A DNA stretch of 7,649 bases, from positions 1-7,649 of the forward strand of contig JAJZHL010000042.1 in NCBI GenBank assembly GCA_021804505.1, in the 5' to 3' direction. The notes under the pieces are model-generated. The model worked only from the letters and a program-made list of their open reading frames with translations, was not told the origin of the DNA and ran no database searches. Positions within the stretch are counted from its first letter, which is position 1. Each line of letters starts with the position of its first letter. Below are positions 1-6,700 of the stretch, piece by piece. Origin of the DNA: Pseudomonadota bacterium (GTDB taxonomy: Bacteria > Pseudomonadota > Alphaproteobacteria > Rickettsiales > Rickettsiaceae). The translations under genes and the position numbers were made by a program.

Positions 1-500
1 TCTCAGATGCTGCCTTAGCGAAATCTGGAACAAATACTCTGGAAATCGCAGCTTCAGGCACACCAATGATTGTAGCCTACAAATTAAATATCATAAGCTA
101 CTTCTTAATAAGATGGCTAATAAAAATACCTTATGTTTCTATAATCAACATTATAGCTGCTAGAGATACAATACCAGGCCTTAGGCTAAATGAGACAGAT
201 GAATTTCAGGGCAAGCTTGCACAGCGTACTAGAGTACGTGAGCACAAGCCAGACCCGCAAAATTCGCTGACTCATTTAAAAATGACGCCTGGTATAATAC
301 CGGAATTTATTCAATTTGATTGTACTAAAGAAAATATAGCAGCTAAGCTGATAGAACTATTAACTGACAGCAATAGGGCCGCTATGCAAGTGAATGCAAG
401 CATTAGTGTTTTACGAGACCTTGGATTTAAATCACCTACCTCACCTTCAAACGTAGCAGCAAGGATTATTAAGACTGAAAATTGGATAGGTGATGGGTAA
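1..500 (+). CDS. lpxB: Lipid-A-disaccharide synthase, C-terminal part (5' end outside window)
   Basis: LpxB joins UDP-2,3-diacylglucosamine to lipid X to form the lipid A disaccharide, as a peripheral membrane GT-B glycosyltransferase. The frame is open from position 3 to the TAA at 498-500, about 165 codons. It shows the family's C-terminal donor-binding signature: SGTNTLEIAASGTPMIVAYK near the window start, then a hydrophobic/basic stretch (FLIRWLIKIPYVSIINIIA). The expected continuation, IPEFIQFDCT, is displaced by a 42-codon in-frame insertion (about 170-295) of palindromic sequence absent from ordinary LpxB. After it the usual C-terminus resumes (ENIAAKLIELL, ending VAARIIKTE). The gene converges on bolA, with a dispersed repeat copy between them. 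The family assignment is firm; whether the insert leaves the enzyme active cannot be told from sequence, but the frame is intact on both sides, which argues it is tolerated. Confidence 0.93.
   Translation, partial: SDAALAKSGTNTLEIAASGTPMIVAYKLNIISYFLIRWLIKIPYVSIINIIAARDTIPGLRLNETDEFQGKLAQRTRVREHKPDPQNSLTHLKMTPGIIPEFIQFDCTKENIAAKLIELLTDSNRAAMQVNASISVLRDLGFKSPTSPSNVAARIIKTENWIGDG
171..295. repeat. Palindromic element inserted in frame in lpxB (Rickettsia palindromic element-like)
   Basis: Seen directly: a long imperfect palindrome centred near 232. Outer arms ATACCAGGC (171-179) and GCCTGGTAT (287-295) are exact reverse complements. Middle arms TAAATGAG (187-194) and CTCATTTA (271-278) match, followed inward by CAG/CTG and GAATTT/AAATTC, and the core is CGTACT/AGTACG (225-238). 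The element is bounded by a direct repeat, aatacc, at 170-175 and 296-301. The offset is 126 bp, exactly 42 codons, so lpxB stays open and gains a charged segment (for example AQRTRVREHKPDPQN). In-frame palindromic insertions in protein genes are known from Rickettsia (RPE families). I infer membership of, or analogy to, these and cannot name the subfamily. Confidence 0.8.
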
Positions 501-504
501 GGAA

Positions 505-586
505 CGTTCTCACAAGCCGTATAACGGCTAAGGTAGACCCAGTTTTCTGGATTGCAAACGTACAGCTACATTTCCGCGCAATGACA
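505..586. repeat. Dispersed palindromic intergenic repeat, copy A
   Basis: It starts 5 bp after the lpxB stop. It aligns along its left half with the element at 2837-2916. Shared pieces in order are a TCAC-AGC start, a GC-rich small inverted repeat (here AGCCGT-ATA-ACGGCT, 515-529), GGTA, then CCAG-TTTT-CTGG-AT (540-552) and a right end ATGACA (581-586). The left terminus is degraded compared with copy B, where TGTCAT mirrors ATGACA. There is no coding potential and no transposase. It is most likely a mobile or fossil palindromic repeat of the kind scattered through rickettsial intergenic regions. Its hairpins could also help end lpxB transcription, although no U-run follows. Confidence 0.6.
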
Positions 587-638
587 CCAATTTATCTTAC
601 AAACTATCATCCACACTAGGCAATTATGACTTTTTTAA

Positions 639-878
639 TTAACCAGCGGGTACTCTAGTTTTAATAGTAATAGCATGCAATTGATTAGTGGCAAGTATTG
701 TAGCCAAAGAGTTTTTGACCATCTTATGCTGAGTAACAAGGCTTTGGCCTATAAATGACTTATCTTCTATTTCTAACGAATAATGATCCTGATCGCCCAC
801 AAGATCAGTGAGCGTAATTTTTGCATTTGGGAAGGTCTGCAGTAATAACGCTTCTAGTGCAGCTTGCGATACTGCCAT
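639..878 (-). CDS. bolA: BolA family Fe-S/redox-associated protein
   Basis: A 79-residue protein matching the compact BolA fold over its full length. BolA proteins pair with monothiol glutaredoxins to bind a shared [2Fe-2S] cluster and help with iron-sulfur trafficking. Visible signatures are GDQDHYSLEI, with a likely ligand-loop His at residue 32, then FIGQSLVTQHKMVKNSL, and LHAITIKT with the invariant His at residue 68. There is no cysteine anywhere, so it is of the His-type variable loop. A longer frame would begin one codon earlier at TTG (879-881); I chose the ATG at 876-878. No convincing Shine-Dalgarno is visible. tatA lies 36 bp upstream on the same strand, so co-transcription is plausible. 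No glutaredoxin gene lies in the window. The family assignment is firm, but bolA versus the ibaG/yrbA subtype is not resolved. Confidence 0.92.
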   Translation of the reverse strand: MAVSQAALEALLLQTFPNAKITLTDLVGDQDHYSLEIEDKSFIGQSLVTQHKMVKNSLATILATNQLHAITIKTRVPAG

Positions 879-914
879 CAAGAGAATCTTATAAATTGAG
901 AGATAATAAAGTAG

Positions 915-1070
915 TCAGTCATTGCTTTTATGATCATTGTCTTTCATGCCATCTTTAAACGCTCTCAGACCTTTTGCTAGATCAGCCATAACTTGTGGTA
1001 ACTTACCTGCACCAAATAGCAGCAAAACAATCAATAAAATCACTAATAAGTGACTAAAACTCATCCCCAT
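915..1070 (-). CDS. tatA: Twin-arginine translocase subunit TatA
   Basis: A 51-residue protein. TatA oligomerises with TatBC in the inner membrane to pass folded proteins with twin-arginine signals. The order of parts is classical: a short N-terminus MGMSFSHLL, one transmembrane helix (about residues 4-19, rich in L, I and V), the hinge LFGAGKLP (about 18-25) with the conserved Phe-Gly, then an amphipathic helix [16 protein letters not shown] (27-42) and a short charged tail ending KSND. It is shorter than the E. coli protein (89 residues) but of the size seen in Rickettsia. The start ATG at 1068-1070 is preceded by GGGA at 9-nt spacing. It lies upstream of bolA on the same strand. No tatB or tatC is in the window. 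It was recovered by translating the gap, as it is very short. Confidence 0.92.
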   Translation of the reverse strand: MGMSFSHLLVILLIVLLLFGAGKLPQVMADLAKGLRAFKDGMKDNDHKSND

Positions 1071-1147
1071 AATTTATTTTCCCAACATTATGTTTACGCA
1101 ATATATTTTAACAAAAATTGTAAGATTATTCTAGTGTAAAATCACTA

Positions 1148-1264
1148 TTATGAGATAGTGCTGATTGTACCTGACAATATTATAACAGCCACAATTAAGG
1201 CGGCTAATAGAATGGAACCCAAACTAACTAGATAATTTGGAAATTTCCTCAGAAGACAAATTCA
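1148..1264 (-). pseudogene. Hydrophobic small membrane-protein remnant
   Basis: Reading the minus strand, a frame that opens after a TGA (1265-1267) and ends at TAA (1148-1150) encodes 38 residues. They include a strikingly continuous membrane-type segment (LGSILLAALIVAVIILSG). There is no ATG in the frame: the only candidate starts are CTG at 1250-1252 or TTG at 1220-1222. About 85 bp upstream (near 1297) a minus-strand ATG opens another frame (MNKKNYSISDITEF) that stops after 16 codons. A third frame in between reads NLSSEEISKLSS and then stops. This three-frame patchwork is what a frameshifted small membrane-protein gene would look like. AT-rich DNA also yields hydrophobic frames by chance, so confidence is low. 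No family is recognised. Confidence 0.3.
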
Positions 1265-1322
1265 GTAATGTCAGAGATAGAATAATTTTTCTTATTCATT
1301 TTTATAGGAATAGATAGAAAAC

Positions 1323-1350
1323 TTGATGTATACCTAATATAAGTTATAAT
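1323..1350 (+). promoter_or_regulatory. Sigma-70 type promoter for the secreted-protein gene
   Basis: TTGATG (1323-1328) and a perfect TATAAT (1345-1350) are separated by 16 bp. Transcription would begin near 1357, about 45 nt before the ATG at 1402. It is the best promoter-like sequence on the plus strand of this gap and points directly at the only plus-strand gene downstream. Confidence 0.6.
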
Positions 1351-1360
1351 AAAAACAGGT

Positions 1361-1367
1361 AAAGGAG
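1361..1367 (+). promoter_or_regulatory. Shine-Dalgarno-like AAAGGAG, oddly distant from the ATG
   Basis: A near-perfect anti-16S match sits just after the predicted transcription start, but 34 nt before the ATG at 1402. In the reading frame of the downstream gene a TAA at 1369-1371 bars any earlier ATG, GTG or TTG start; only ATA (1381) and ATT (1384) codons intervene. The site may be unused, may serve a non-canonical start, or may be brought close by folding of the leader. Confidence 0.35.
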
Positions 1368-1401
1368 ATAAAACACAAGTATAATTTATAGCTTTAAGCA
1401 T

Positions 1402-1875
1402 ATGTTTTCCAAATTAAACCATATTTTAAGTTCACTAGTCTTGCTTATAGTATTGTTTACATCTATAGCTAGTGCAGTAGAAGACAGCAGAAATACGGTC
1501 AAATTACCACAACCCCAACCAAAAAATTCTAAGCAACTTCTGATTAAGCTTTCTGCAATATCACCCAAAGATAATATTTCTACTTTCTCATTAATCCCTG
1601 ATGAGTACGCTTTCCTTCCTGCAAAAAACCCTAAATCCTTTAAACCAAATTTATTATCTTTACAAACAAATAGCCCTTATATTAACACGCCAAATAAACA
1701 AAAAAGTGTCGTCAATAAAGATAAAATTAAACTAGAAAGGTTAGATAAAGTTAACACTTTAGAAAAATCATTAGGAAAATCACACCCCATAAAGAATGAT
1801 TATTTAAACCCTCTTCCCGCTTCTATAACTCCTAATACTATTACTATACATCTTTTTGACCTAATTCCCGATTAA
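1402..1875 (+). CDS. Small secreted protein of unknown function
   Basis: A 157-residue product with a clear Sec signal peptide: a basic n-region (MFSKLNH), a hydrophobic core at about residues 8-22 and an Ala-x-Ala cleavage motif ASA (23-25), giving cleavage before Val26. The mature part, about 132 residues, is rich in Lys, Pro, Asn and Ser (PQPQPKNSKQ, PAKNPKSFKPN). It has no cysteine, no repeat and no recognisable domain, and looks largely disordered apart from a short hydrophobic C-terminus (ITIHLFDLIPD). It is therefore probably periplasmic, surface-attached or secreted. The start is the first ATG in the frame; the nearest good Shine-Dalgarno is 34 nt away. A clear promoter lies upstream at 1323-1350. 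It is monocistronic and convergent with phaB. I do not recognise the family and assign no function. That it is a real gene rests on the signal peptide, the promoter and the open length. Confidence 0.7.
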   Translation: MFSKLNHILSSLVLLIVLFTSIASAVEDSRNTVKLPQPQPKNSKQLLIKLSAISPKDNISTFSLIPDEYAFLPAKNPKSFKPNLLSLQTNSPYINTPNKQKSVVNKDKIKLERLDKVNTLEKSLGKSHPIKNDYLNPLPASITPNTITIHLFDLIPD

Positions 1876-1928
1876 CTTTAGAATATAAGTTAAAGTCATC
1901 GTCCTTTTATTGATTCTATCTTATCAAT
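1872..1928 (+). terminator. Weak stem-loops after the secreted-protein gene
   Basis: Two small hairpins follow in tandem. TTAACTT (1872-1878) pairs with AAGTTAA (1887-1893), overlapping the TAA stop. ATTGAT (1909-1914) pairs with ATCAAT (1923-1928), followed by TTTTGG. The stems are only 6-7 bp and AT-rich, so termination between the two convergent genes is plausible but not strong. Confidence 0.3.
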
Positions 1929-1989
1929 TTTGGAACCAAGTTTTTGAACTTTTACATCCTCGCAATGGCCATTCTCATAGCGAAGAATA

Positions 1990-2715
1990 TCAAGCCATAT
2001 TATGGCCCCCATTAATGGATAAGGTTTCCCCTGTAATAAACCCTGCATGCTCATCTACTAAAAATTCTACAGCTCTAGCTATTTCTTCAGGCGTACCTAA
2101 TCTCTTCATCGGTATAGCCGAAATTATTTGCTCCAAAACATTGGCGGGAACCTTTCCTACCATTTCAGTCATAATATAGCCAGGAGCGATACAATTAACA
2201 GTGATATTTTTTACAGCAGACTCTCTAGCTAAAGCTTTGGTAAAACCAATAATACCAGCTTTAGAGGCCGAATAATTAGCCTGCCCTATTTGCCCAGCCT
2301 GCGCATTAATTGAGCTAATATTAACTATCCGTCCGTAATTTTGATTCCTCATTTGATTGATGACAGCGCGGCACATATTGTAACACGAATTTAGGTTAAC
2401 ACTAATAACATCCGACCAATCTTTTTCAGCCATCTTATGCAGCATGATATCACGTGTTATACCAGCATTATTTACTAACACCGCTACTGGAAGATTAAAC
2501 TTATTTTCAATTGCTTCTACAGCTCTGCAGCATTCATCGTAACTTGCAATATCCCATTGTTTGGTGTGTATAGAATATTTATCGCTTAATTCTTTAGCAG
2601 CTTCCAGGTTGTTACAAAAGTTCGCAACAACCACAAAACCCTTATTCTGTAATGCTATAGAAACAGCTTTACCTATTCCTCTAGTCCCACCGGTAACTAT
2701 CGCTAATCTTGACAT
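1990..2715 (-). CDS. phaB: Acetoacetyl-CoA reductase (PhaB/FabG-type short-chain dehydrogenase)
   Basis: A 241-residue classical SDR, full length for the family, reducing 3-oxoacyl thioesters with NADPH. Visible motifs are the cofactor glycine motif TGGTRGIG (8-15), NNAG (82-85), the structural Asn107, catalytic Ser135 in VNISS, and the Tyr148/Lys152 pair in YSASK. The segment NAGITRD, the VNISSINAQAGQIGQANYS stretch, PGYIMTEMV (178-186) and the ending SINGGHNMA resemble PhaB acetoacetyl-CoA reductases of polyhydroxybutyrate synthesis (which end GGLHMG) more than housekeeping FabG. I therefore favour PhaB, with FabG as the alternative. The ATG at 2713-2715 has AGGAAA just upstream, and a promoter candidate lies at 2785-2814. 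No phaA or phaC is adjacent, so pathway membership cannot be shown from this window. nfu lies upstream on the same strand, separated by a repeat element. Confidence 0.88.
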   Translation of the reverse strand: MSRLAIVTGGTRGIGKAVSIALQNKGFVVVANFCNNLEAAKELSDKYSIHTKQWDIASYDECCRAVEAIENKFNLPVAVLVNNAGITRDIMLHKMAEKDWSDVISVNLNSCYNMCRAVINQMRNQNYGRIVNISSINAQAGQIGQANYSASKAGIIGFTKALARESAVKNITVNCIAPGYIMTEMVGKVPANVLEQIISAIPMKRLGTPEEIARAVEFLVDEHAGFITGETLSINGGHNMA

Positions 2716-2784
2716 AATTTCCTATCTATTAATATTGACAAGAAAAAACACTACAACTGAAATAAAAAGGAAACAATAGAAAAA

Positions 2785-2814
2785 TGTATATTAAAGGAGA
2801 ATACAGAAAGTCAA
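2785..2814 (-). promoter_or_regulatory. Promoter candidate for phaB
   Basis: On the minus strand TTGACT (2814-2809) and TATACA (2790-2785) are 18 bp apart. This would place the start near 2778 and leave a leader of about 60 nt. An alternative -10, TAATAT, lies 15 bp from the same -35. Its position, directly after the dispersed repeat that follows nfu, suits phaB being its own unit. Confidence 0.45.
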
Positions 2815-2836
2815 TATAGGAATAATTCTTCACTTA

Positions 2837-2916
2837 TGTCATCACGAGCTGCGATAGCAGCGTGGTAATCCAGTTTTTCTGGATGGCCACATATGCCTAT
2901 GGCATTTGGCATGACA
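2837..2916. repeat. Dispersed palindromic intergenic repeat, copy B
   Basis: An 80-bp element with mirror-image ends TGTCAT (2837-2842) and ATGACA (2911-2916). It contains an internal GC-rich inverted repeat (gctgcgatagcagc, 2848-2861) and a hairpin ATCCAG-TTTTT-CTGGAT (2868-2884). It is related to the copy at 505-586. It ends 11 bp from the nfu stop codon, so it lies in the 3' region of nfu and could double as its transcript end. It has no coding capacity. The general shape (TGTCAT...GTAATCCAG-CTGGAT...ATGACA) is that of short palindromic repeats common in Rickettsiales genomes. Confidence 0.7.
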
Positions 2917-2927
2917 AGGTAGAATAC

Positions 2928-3497
2928 TCATTCCTCATCTGCGGAATATGCTTCTACGGACTCGACTTCTGGAATAAAATGTTTCAGCATAGATTCAATG
3001 CCACTTTTTAGTGTTAAACTTGAGCTAGGGCAACCTCGGCAAGCACCTCGCAATTCTAGCTTGACCACCCCATTATCAAATCCTTTATAGATTATATCTC
3101 CACCATCCATAGCTACAGAAGGACGAACTCTGGTCTCAATTATTTCTATAATTTCCTGCTCAATTTTAGATAGTGAATCTAAATTTTCAACCCTCTTTTC
3201 CTTGGCTTGTAGATCAAATACTTCATATCCTGCTGTAAAATAATCCATGATCACCATAAGAATTTCAGGCTTCAAAATTAGCCAATCCCCCTCTTCTTCT
3301 TTGGTTATAGTAATAAAATCACTACCAAAAAATACCGATTTTACATTATTTATCCCAAACAACTGCGTCGCCAGGCGGCTAGCTTGCTGCGCTTCGGCTA
3401 TACTACTAAAATGTACAGGTTGTTCAGGACTGACTGTAACATTTGGGAAGAACTTTATAGCATTAGGATTAGGGGTGTTATCAGTTTGGATAAACAT
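2928..3497 (-). CDS. nfu: NFU1/NifU-like iron-sulfur cluster carrier protein
   Basis: A 189-residue two-domain protein. Residues 1-90 are the Nfu N-terminal domain (MFIQTDNTPNPNAIKFFP, then FFGSDFITITK and W72). Residues about 112-180 are the NifU C-terminal domain with RPSVAMDGGDI and the cluster-binding CRGC pair, Cys153 and Cys156. Proteins of this layout hold a [4Fe-4S] cluster, bridged across a dimer by the CxxC cysteines, and hand it to client enzymes; the mitochondrial homologue is NFU1. All expected residues are present and the length is normal. The ATG at 3495-3497 has AGG about 6 nt upstream. tRNA-Leu lies 22 bp upstream on the same strand, so nfu may be read from the tRNA promoter. 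No other isc/suf gene is nearby. Confidence 0.93.
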   Translation of the reverse strand: MFIQTDNTPNPNAIKFFPNVTVSPEQPVHFSSIAEAQQASRLATQLFGINNVKSVFFGSDFITITKEEEGDWLILKPEILMVIMDYFTAGYEVFDLQAKEKRVENLDSLSKIEQEIIEIIETRVRPSVAMDGGDIIYKGFDNGVVKLELRGACRGCPSSSLTLKSGIESMLKHFIPEVESVEAYSADEE

Positions 3498-3519
3498 ATG
3501 AACCTATGAATAAGTGAGA

Positions 3520-3605
3520 TGGTACCCGCGGCCAGACTTGAACTGGCAAGGGCTCGCGCCCCACGGATTTTAAGTCCGTTATGTCTACCATTCCATCACG
3601 CGGGC
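3520..3605 (-). tRNA. tRNA-Leu (anticodon UAA), CCA encoded
   Basis: Read on the minus strand, this is a complete class II tRNA. The acceptor arms GCCCGCG (3605-3599) and CGCGGGT (3530-3524) pair over seven positions, with one G-U at the first. The anticodon stem ACGGA/TCCGT encloses the loop CTTAAAA, with anticodon TAA at plus-strand 3570-3572. A long variable arm (GGGCGCGAGCCC type), the T-loop GTTCAAGTC, discriminator A (3523) and an encoded CCA (3522-3520) follow. The class II variable arm and the anticodon agree on leucine, reading UUA, a heavily used codon in an AT-rich genome. nfu begins 22 bp downstream. A TTAATA sequence just before the 5' end could be its -10. Confidence 0.95.
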
Positions 3606-3672
3606 GTAAAACTTATTAACACTGCTTGCACTGTGGATGGCCAGAGATTAATAAAAAAATAGAGAAAAAGCA

Positions 3673-3726
3673 AGTGTTTTATCTGACATAAGTATAGTTA
3701 AAACTTATGTCAGATAAACTTACACT
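3673..3726 (-). terminator. Strong stem-loop terminator of the ankyrin-amidotransferase gene
   Basis: TTTATCTGACATAAGT (3678-3693) and its exact reverse complement (3703-3718) form a 16-bp perfect stem with a 9-nt loop. AGTGT/ACACT (3673-3677, 3722-3726) extends it past a 3-nt bulge. Read on the minus strand, the stem is followed by GC then TTTTT, and shortly after by a run of seven T (about 3654-3660). This is a rho-independent terminator arrangement 41-94 nt after the stop of the large gene, and it insulates tRNA-Leu. Confidence 0.7.
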
Positions 3727-3766
3727 CATTTTAGCGGTTATAATTGTCTTTTTATACCTAAGGCTA

Positions 3767-6700
3767 TTAGCCTTCTGAACCTTCTCCAAGAGGCTTAACT
3801 GCTTCCCCTTCTAAAGGAAATTGACTAAGTTGTTGTTCCACAAATTGCAAGTACTCAATAGGACTTACGGTACCATGTACTTTGCTATTATGATGGAGCC
3901 TAGCTATAGCTACAAAATTATCAAGCCATGCTTTCTGTGGCGCTCCGTGTGGTTCATCTGTATAATAATGCTCAGGATGATATTGAGTAGCATATCGTAG
4001 ACCATTCTCGTGCGCATAAGACATAGGGATACCCCCTTCAGACACTGCTCCAAGTTTCATACCTTGTCCAAGCTTACCACTTACTGCAGCAAAATTATGA
4101 GCTGTATCTCCTTTAAACTTAACTTCTGGGAAAACACCAGCTTTTAAAGCTTGCTCCTGCTGTTCTGGTGTTAGAGATAAAAAGTATGGTTTAGTACCTT
4201 TAATAAACTCAACTTCATGCTGACCTTTGTTATAGCCTTTTAATGGTGCTAATGTACCTTGATGATGTAAAGCAAAATGCTGAGCACCAGCGCACATACC
4301 TAAATACGGTATATTGAGTTCTTCAGTTTTTTGCAGCACTAATTGGTATAATTGCTCAAGCTCCATAGAAAATTTACAATCTTTTTTGGTAAACTCCGGT
4401 AAGTGTTTCGGATAAGTATCTCCAGCTCCTGGATTAATAAAAGCATCAAATTGCTCTATAAATTTATCTCCCCCTTTCTCTAACATATCGTAGGAAACAA
4501 GGTGAAATTCTACATCTTGATGAGCTTTCATAATGAGCCTAGCCGCTGCCCACATACCAGTGGACCAAAACCCCTCTCCATTACTTATCGCTATATGCAC
4601 TTTTTCAGGATCCTTTGCCAGACCAAAAAGGTTATCATCAGACTTATAAAAATAAAATAAGGGGTCTTTAGTTTTTGAAAGCATAACTTTTGAGAGTTCA
4701 GGATCATCCATAAAAGAGTCAATTAGACCTTCGCCATCCTCAAATACAATATCTACTTGATCAATTTTTTGGGTTATAAGTTTCTTAAGTTTCTTAAGAT
4801 CATCTTGTTTTTCTTTGCTAAGATTTCTTCGAGAATCTAATAGAGATAACAATTGTAATGCACTAATACCATTTCCATCGGTAGCATACATATCAAATCC
4901 TGCTTCTATCATTTCTTTAGCAAGATCATATTTATCAGCGATAATAGCGAAATGTAGTGGTGTATAACCATAAATATTTTGGGAAACATTCGTAGTATTA
5001 ATCTCTATTTTTGTATCAGCTGTTAATATTTTCTGCTCAAAATCACTGAGACGAGCAGCTAAATAATCCACTACTAAATTATGCAAATTATTAAAACTAT
5101 TAATTTGATTCATGCTACATCCATAGGATCTAAGGACCTTATTAGTTTCTTCTAGATTATAAATTTCGGGTAACCTTTCTACTAATTGACAAGCATCGTT
5201 AAAACTTAAACTCACTATAGCTTTAACATACGCATCATAGCTCAAATCGTGTTTTGCCCCCTTATCTAACAACCGATTAATTATGTCTATACTGGAAGCT
5301 TCTAATGCTTTATCTAGTAATGTTAGATCTTCATCATTAAAGGATTTGGCCTCAATATTAGCTCCATAATTAAAGGCTAACTCTGCTAAATCAACTGATT
5401 TATTATTAATTGCATATTCCAAAGCACAACTAGCATCTATTAACTGTTTTTTAAGTAAATATTCAAATATATCATGGTTAATTATATTACCGTGTTGTTT
5501 ATCTTCATCTAAGTATTGTTCGCCAAATATATCATTAGTAACAACATTATTAGACTTTACTAAATCTATTAAACTTTTTAATTTATTTATTTCCTCTTCC
5601 GTTAATTGTTCAGTAATCGCTGCAGCTCTTAAAACTAAATTAAATAGTTTTTGGAGGGTGAGATGGCCTTTGAGCAGAGTATTAACTTCTTCCACGGTAA
5701 GTTTAACCAAATGACCAGCCTGAATTTCCACCTGCTTTTCAATAATCAACTGTAAATTATTTTTGACAAAGTTTGATGGGAAGTAATCAATAGATTGTAG
5801 ATTAGCCCCTATCCCAATCAAGAAATTAGTTAATGCAGTCTGTTTTACAATCAGTTCCGGACCTGTCCCATACTTCTTAGTTATCTGATCATACTGGCCC
5901 ACACCAGCACGTATTATAACTCTTAGTAGTTCTCCAGCAGATACTCGATAATCATTCATCAAGTTATTAAAAAGCTCTTCGTTGCAATTTTTTATTGACG
6001 TCCCTATATCTTTAAAAGAGCTACTATTTGCCCCATGTGTAAATGCAAGGTCAAATAGTTCTTTTTGCTTTTCCCTGTTATCACTACTAAGTGCCTCACG
6101 CAGTAATGTTGCCACTGGCATACCTTTACTAAGCAAAAACTCAATAGAGGCTCTGTCAAGATCACCAGATAAATGCTGAACCTTGTTTGGCTCTGCTTTG
6201 TTATCATTAACTAGCTTTATAAGCAAATCAGATAAGTTGTTAAATACAGTAGGAATTTGTACCATATAACTTAAAATCTCAGTAGGTCCATATTCCTCAA
6301 TAATTAGCTCTAAATTATTCTTGATAAAACTTGCTGGTATTTGACTCACATGTTTAAGTGCTCCCTTTAAGCTTGCTCCATTGTTAAATAAGTATTGTGC
6401 TAATTCAGACTGCTTTGCAATAAATTCTGGGTTTGGTTCAAACTCCTGAGTTTCCTGATTATATTTGTCCACACCAGCACGTATTACAACTCTTAGTAGA
6501 TCTCCAGCAGATACTTGATAATCATTCATCAAGATCTTTAAAATATCTTCATTATAGCTAACTACTGGAACAAATAAATTTTCAAAGGTACTAACCTCTG
6601 CACCATGTTTAAACGCAAGATCAAATAGCTCTTTTTGCTTTTCCCTGTTATCACTACTAAGTGCCTCACGCAGTAATGTTGCCACTGGCATACCTTTACT

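Larger units (their letters stand above)
1071..1401. other. Gene-poor intergenic region between tatA and the secreted-protein gene
   Basis: The genes at either end are divergent, so this stretch carries promoters for both sides. Seen here: a small inverted repeat CACTAT-tatgag-ATAGTG (1143-1160), a hydrophobic minus-strand ORF remnant (1148-1264, listed separately), a clear plus-strand promoter (1323-1350) and an isolated AAAGGAG (1361-1367). The tatA side has only weak AT-rich -10-like sequence around 1095-1120 and no convincing -35. No RNA gene is recognisable. Confidence 0.6.

Noticed and set aside
505..586. CRISPR-like or RNA-gene interpretation of the hairpin-rich stretch
   Set aside because: Only two related copies in the window, 2.3 kb apart, with no regular spacers and no tRNA-like or ncRNA-like fold.
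1386..1568. Minus-strand open frame of 60 codons
   Set aside because: It is antisense to the signal-peptide-bearing gene at 1402-1875 and has no start signals.
1964..1973. Perfect 10-bp palindrome AATGGCCATT between the convergent genes
   Set aside because: Too short to separate from chance and without a promoter or repeat context.
1910..2179. Plus-strand open frame of 89 codons
   Set aside because: It is antisense to the 3' part of phaB, which has complete SDR motifs; there is no ribosome site and its composition follows the opposite strand.
2561..2779. Plus-strand open frame of 72 codons
   Set aside because: It is antisense to the phaB N-terminal region and its promoter.
2793..2862. AAAGGAG (2794-2800) followed by an ATG at 2836 as a small plus-strand gene
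   Set aside because: The ATG lies far from the site and the frame ends after ten codons inside the palindromic repeat.
3247..3501. Plus-strand open frame of 84 codons
   Set aside because: It is antisense to nfu, whose two domains and CxxC are intact.
5982..6207. Overlapping short frames on both strands
   Set aside because: They are shadows of the large repeat gene; the apparent conservation is only the duplicated DNA.
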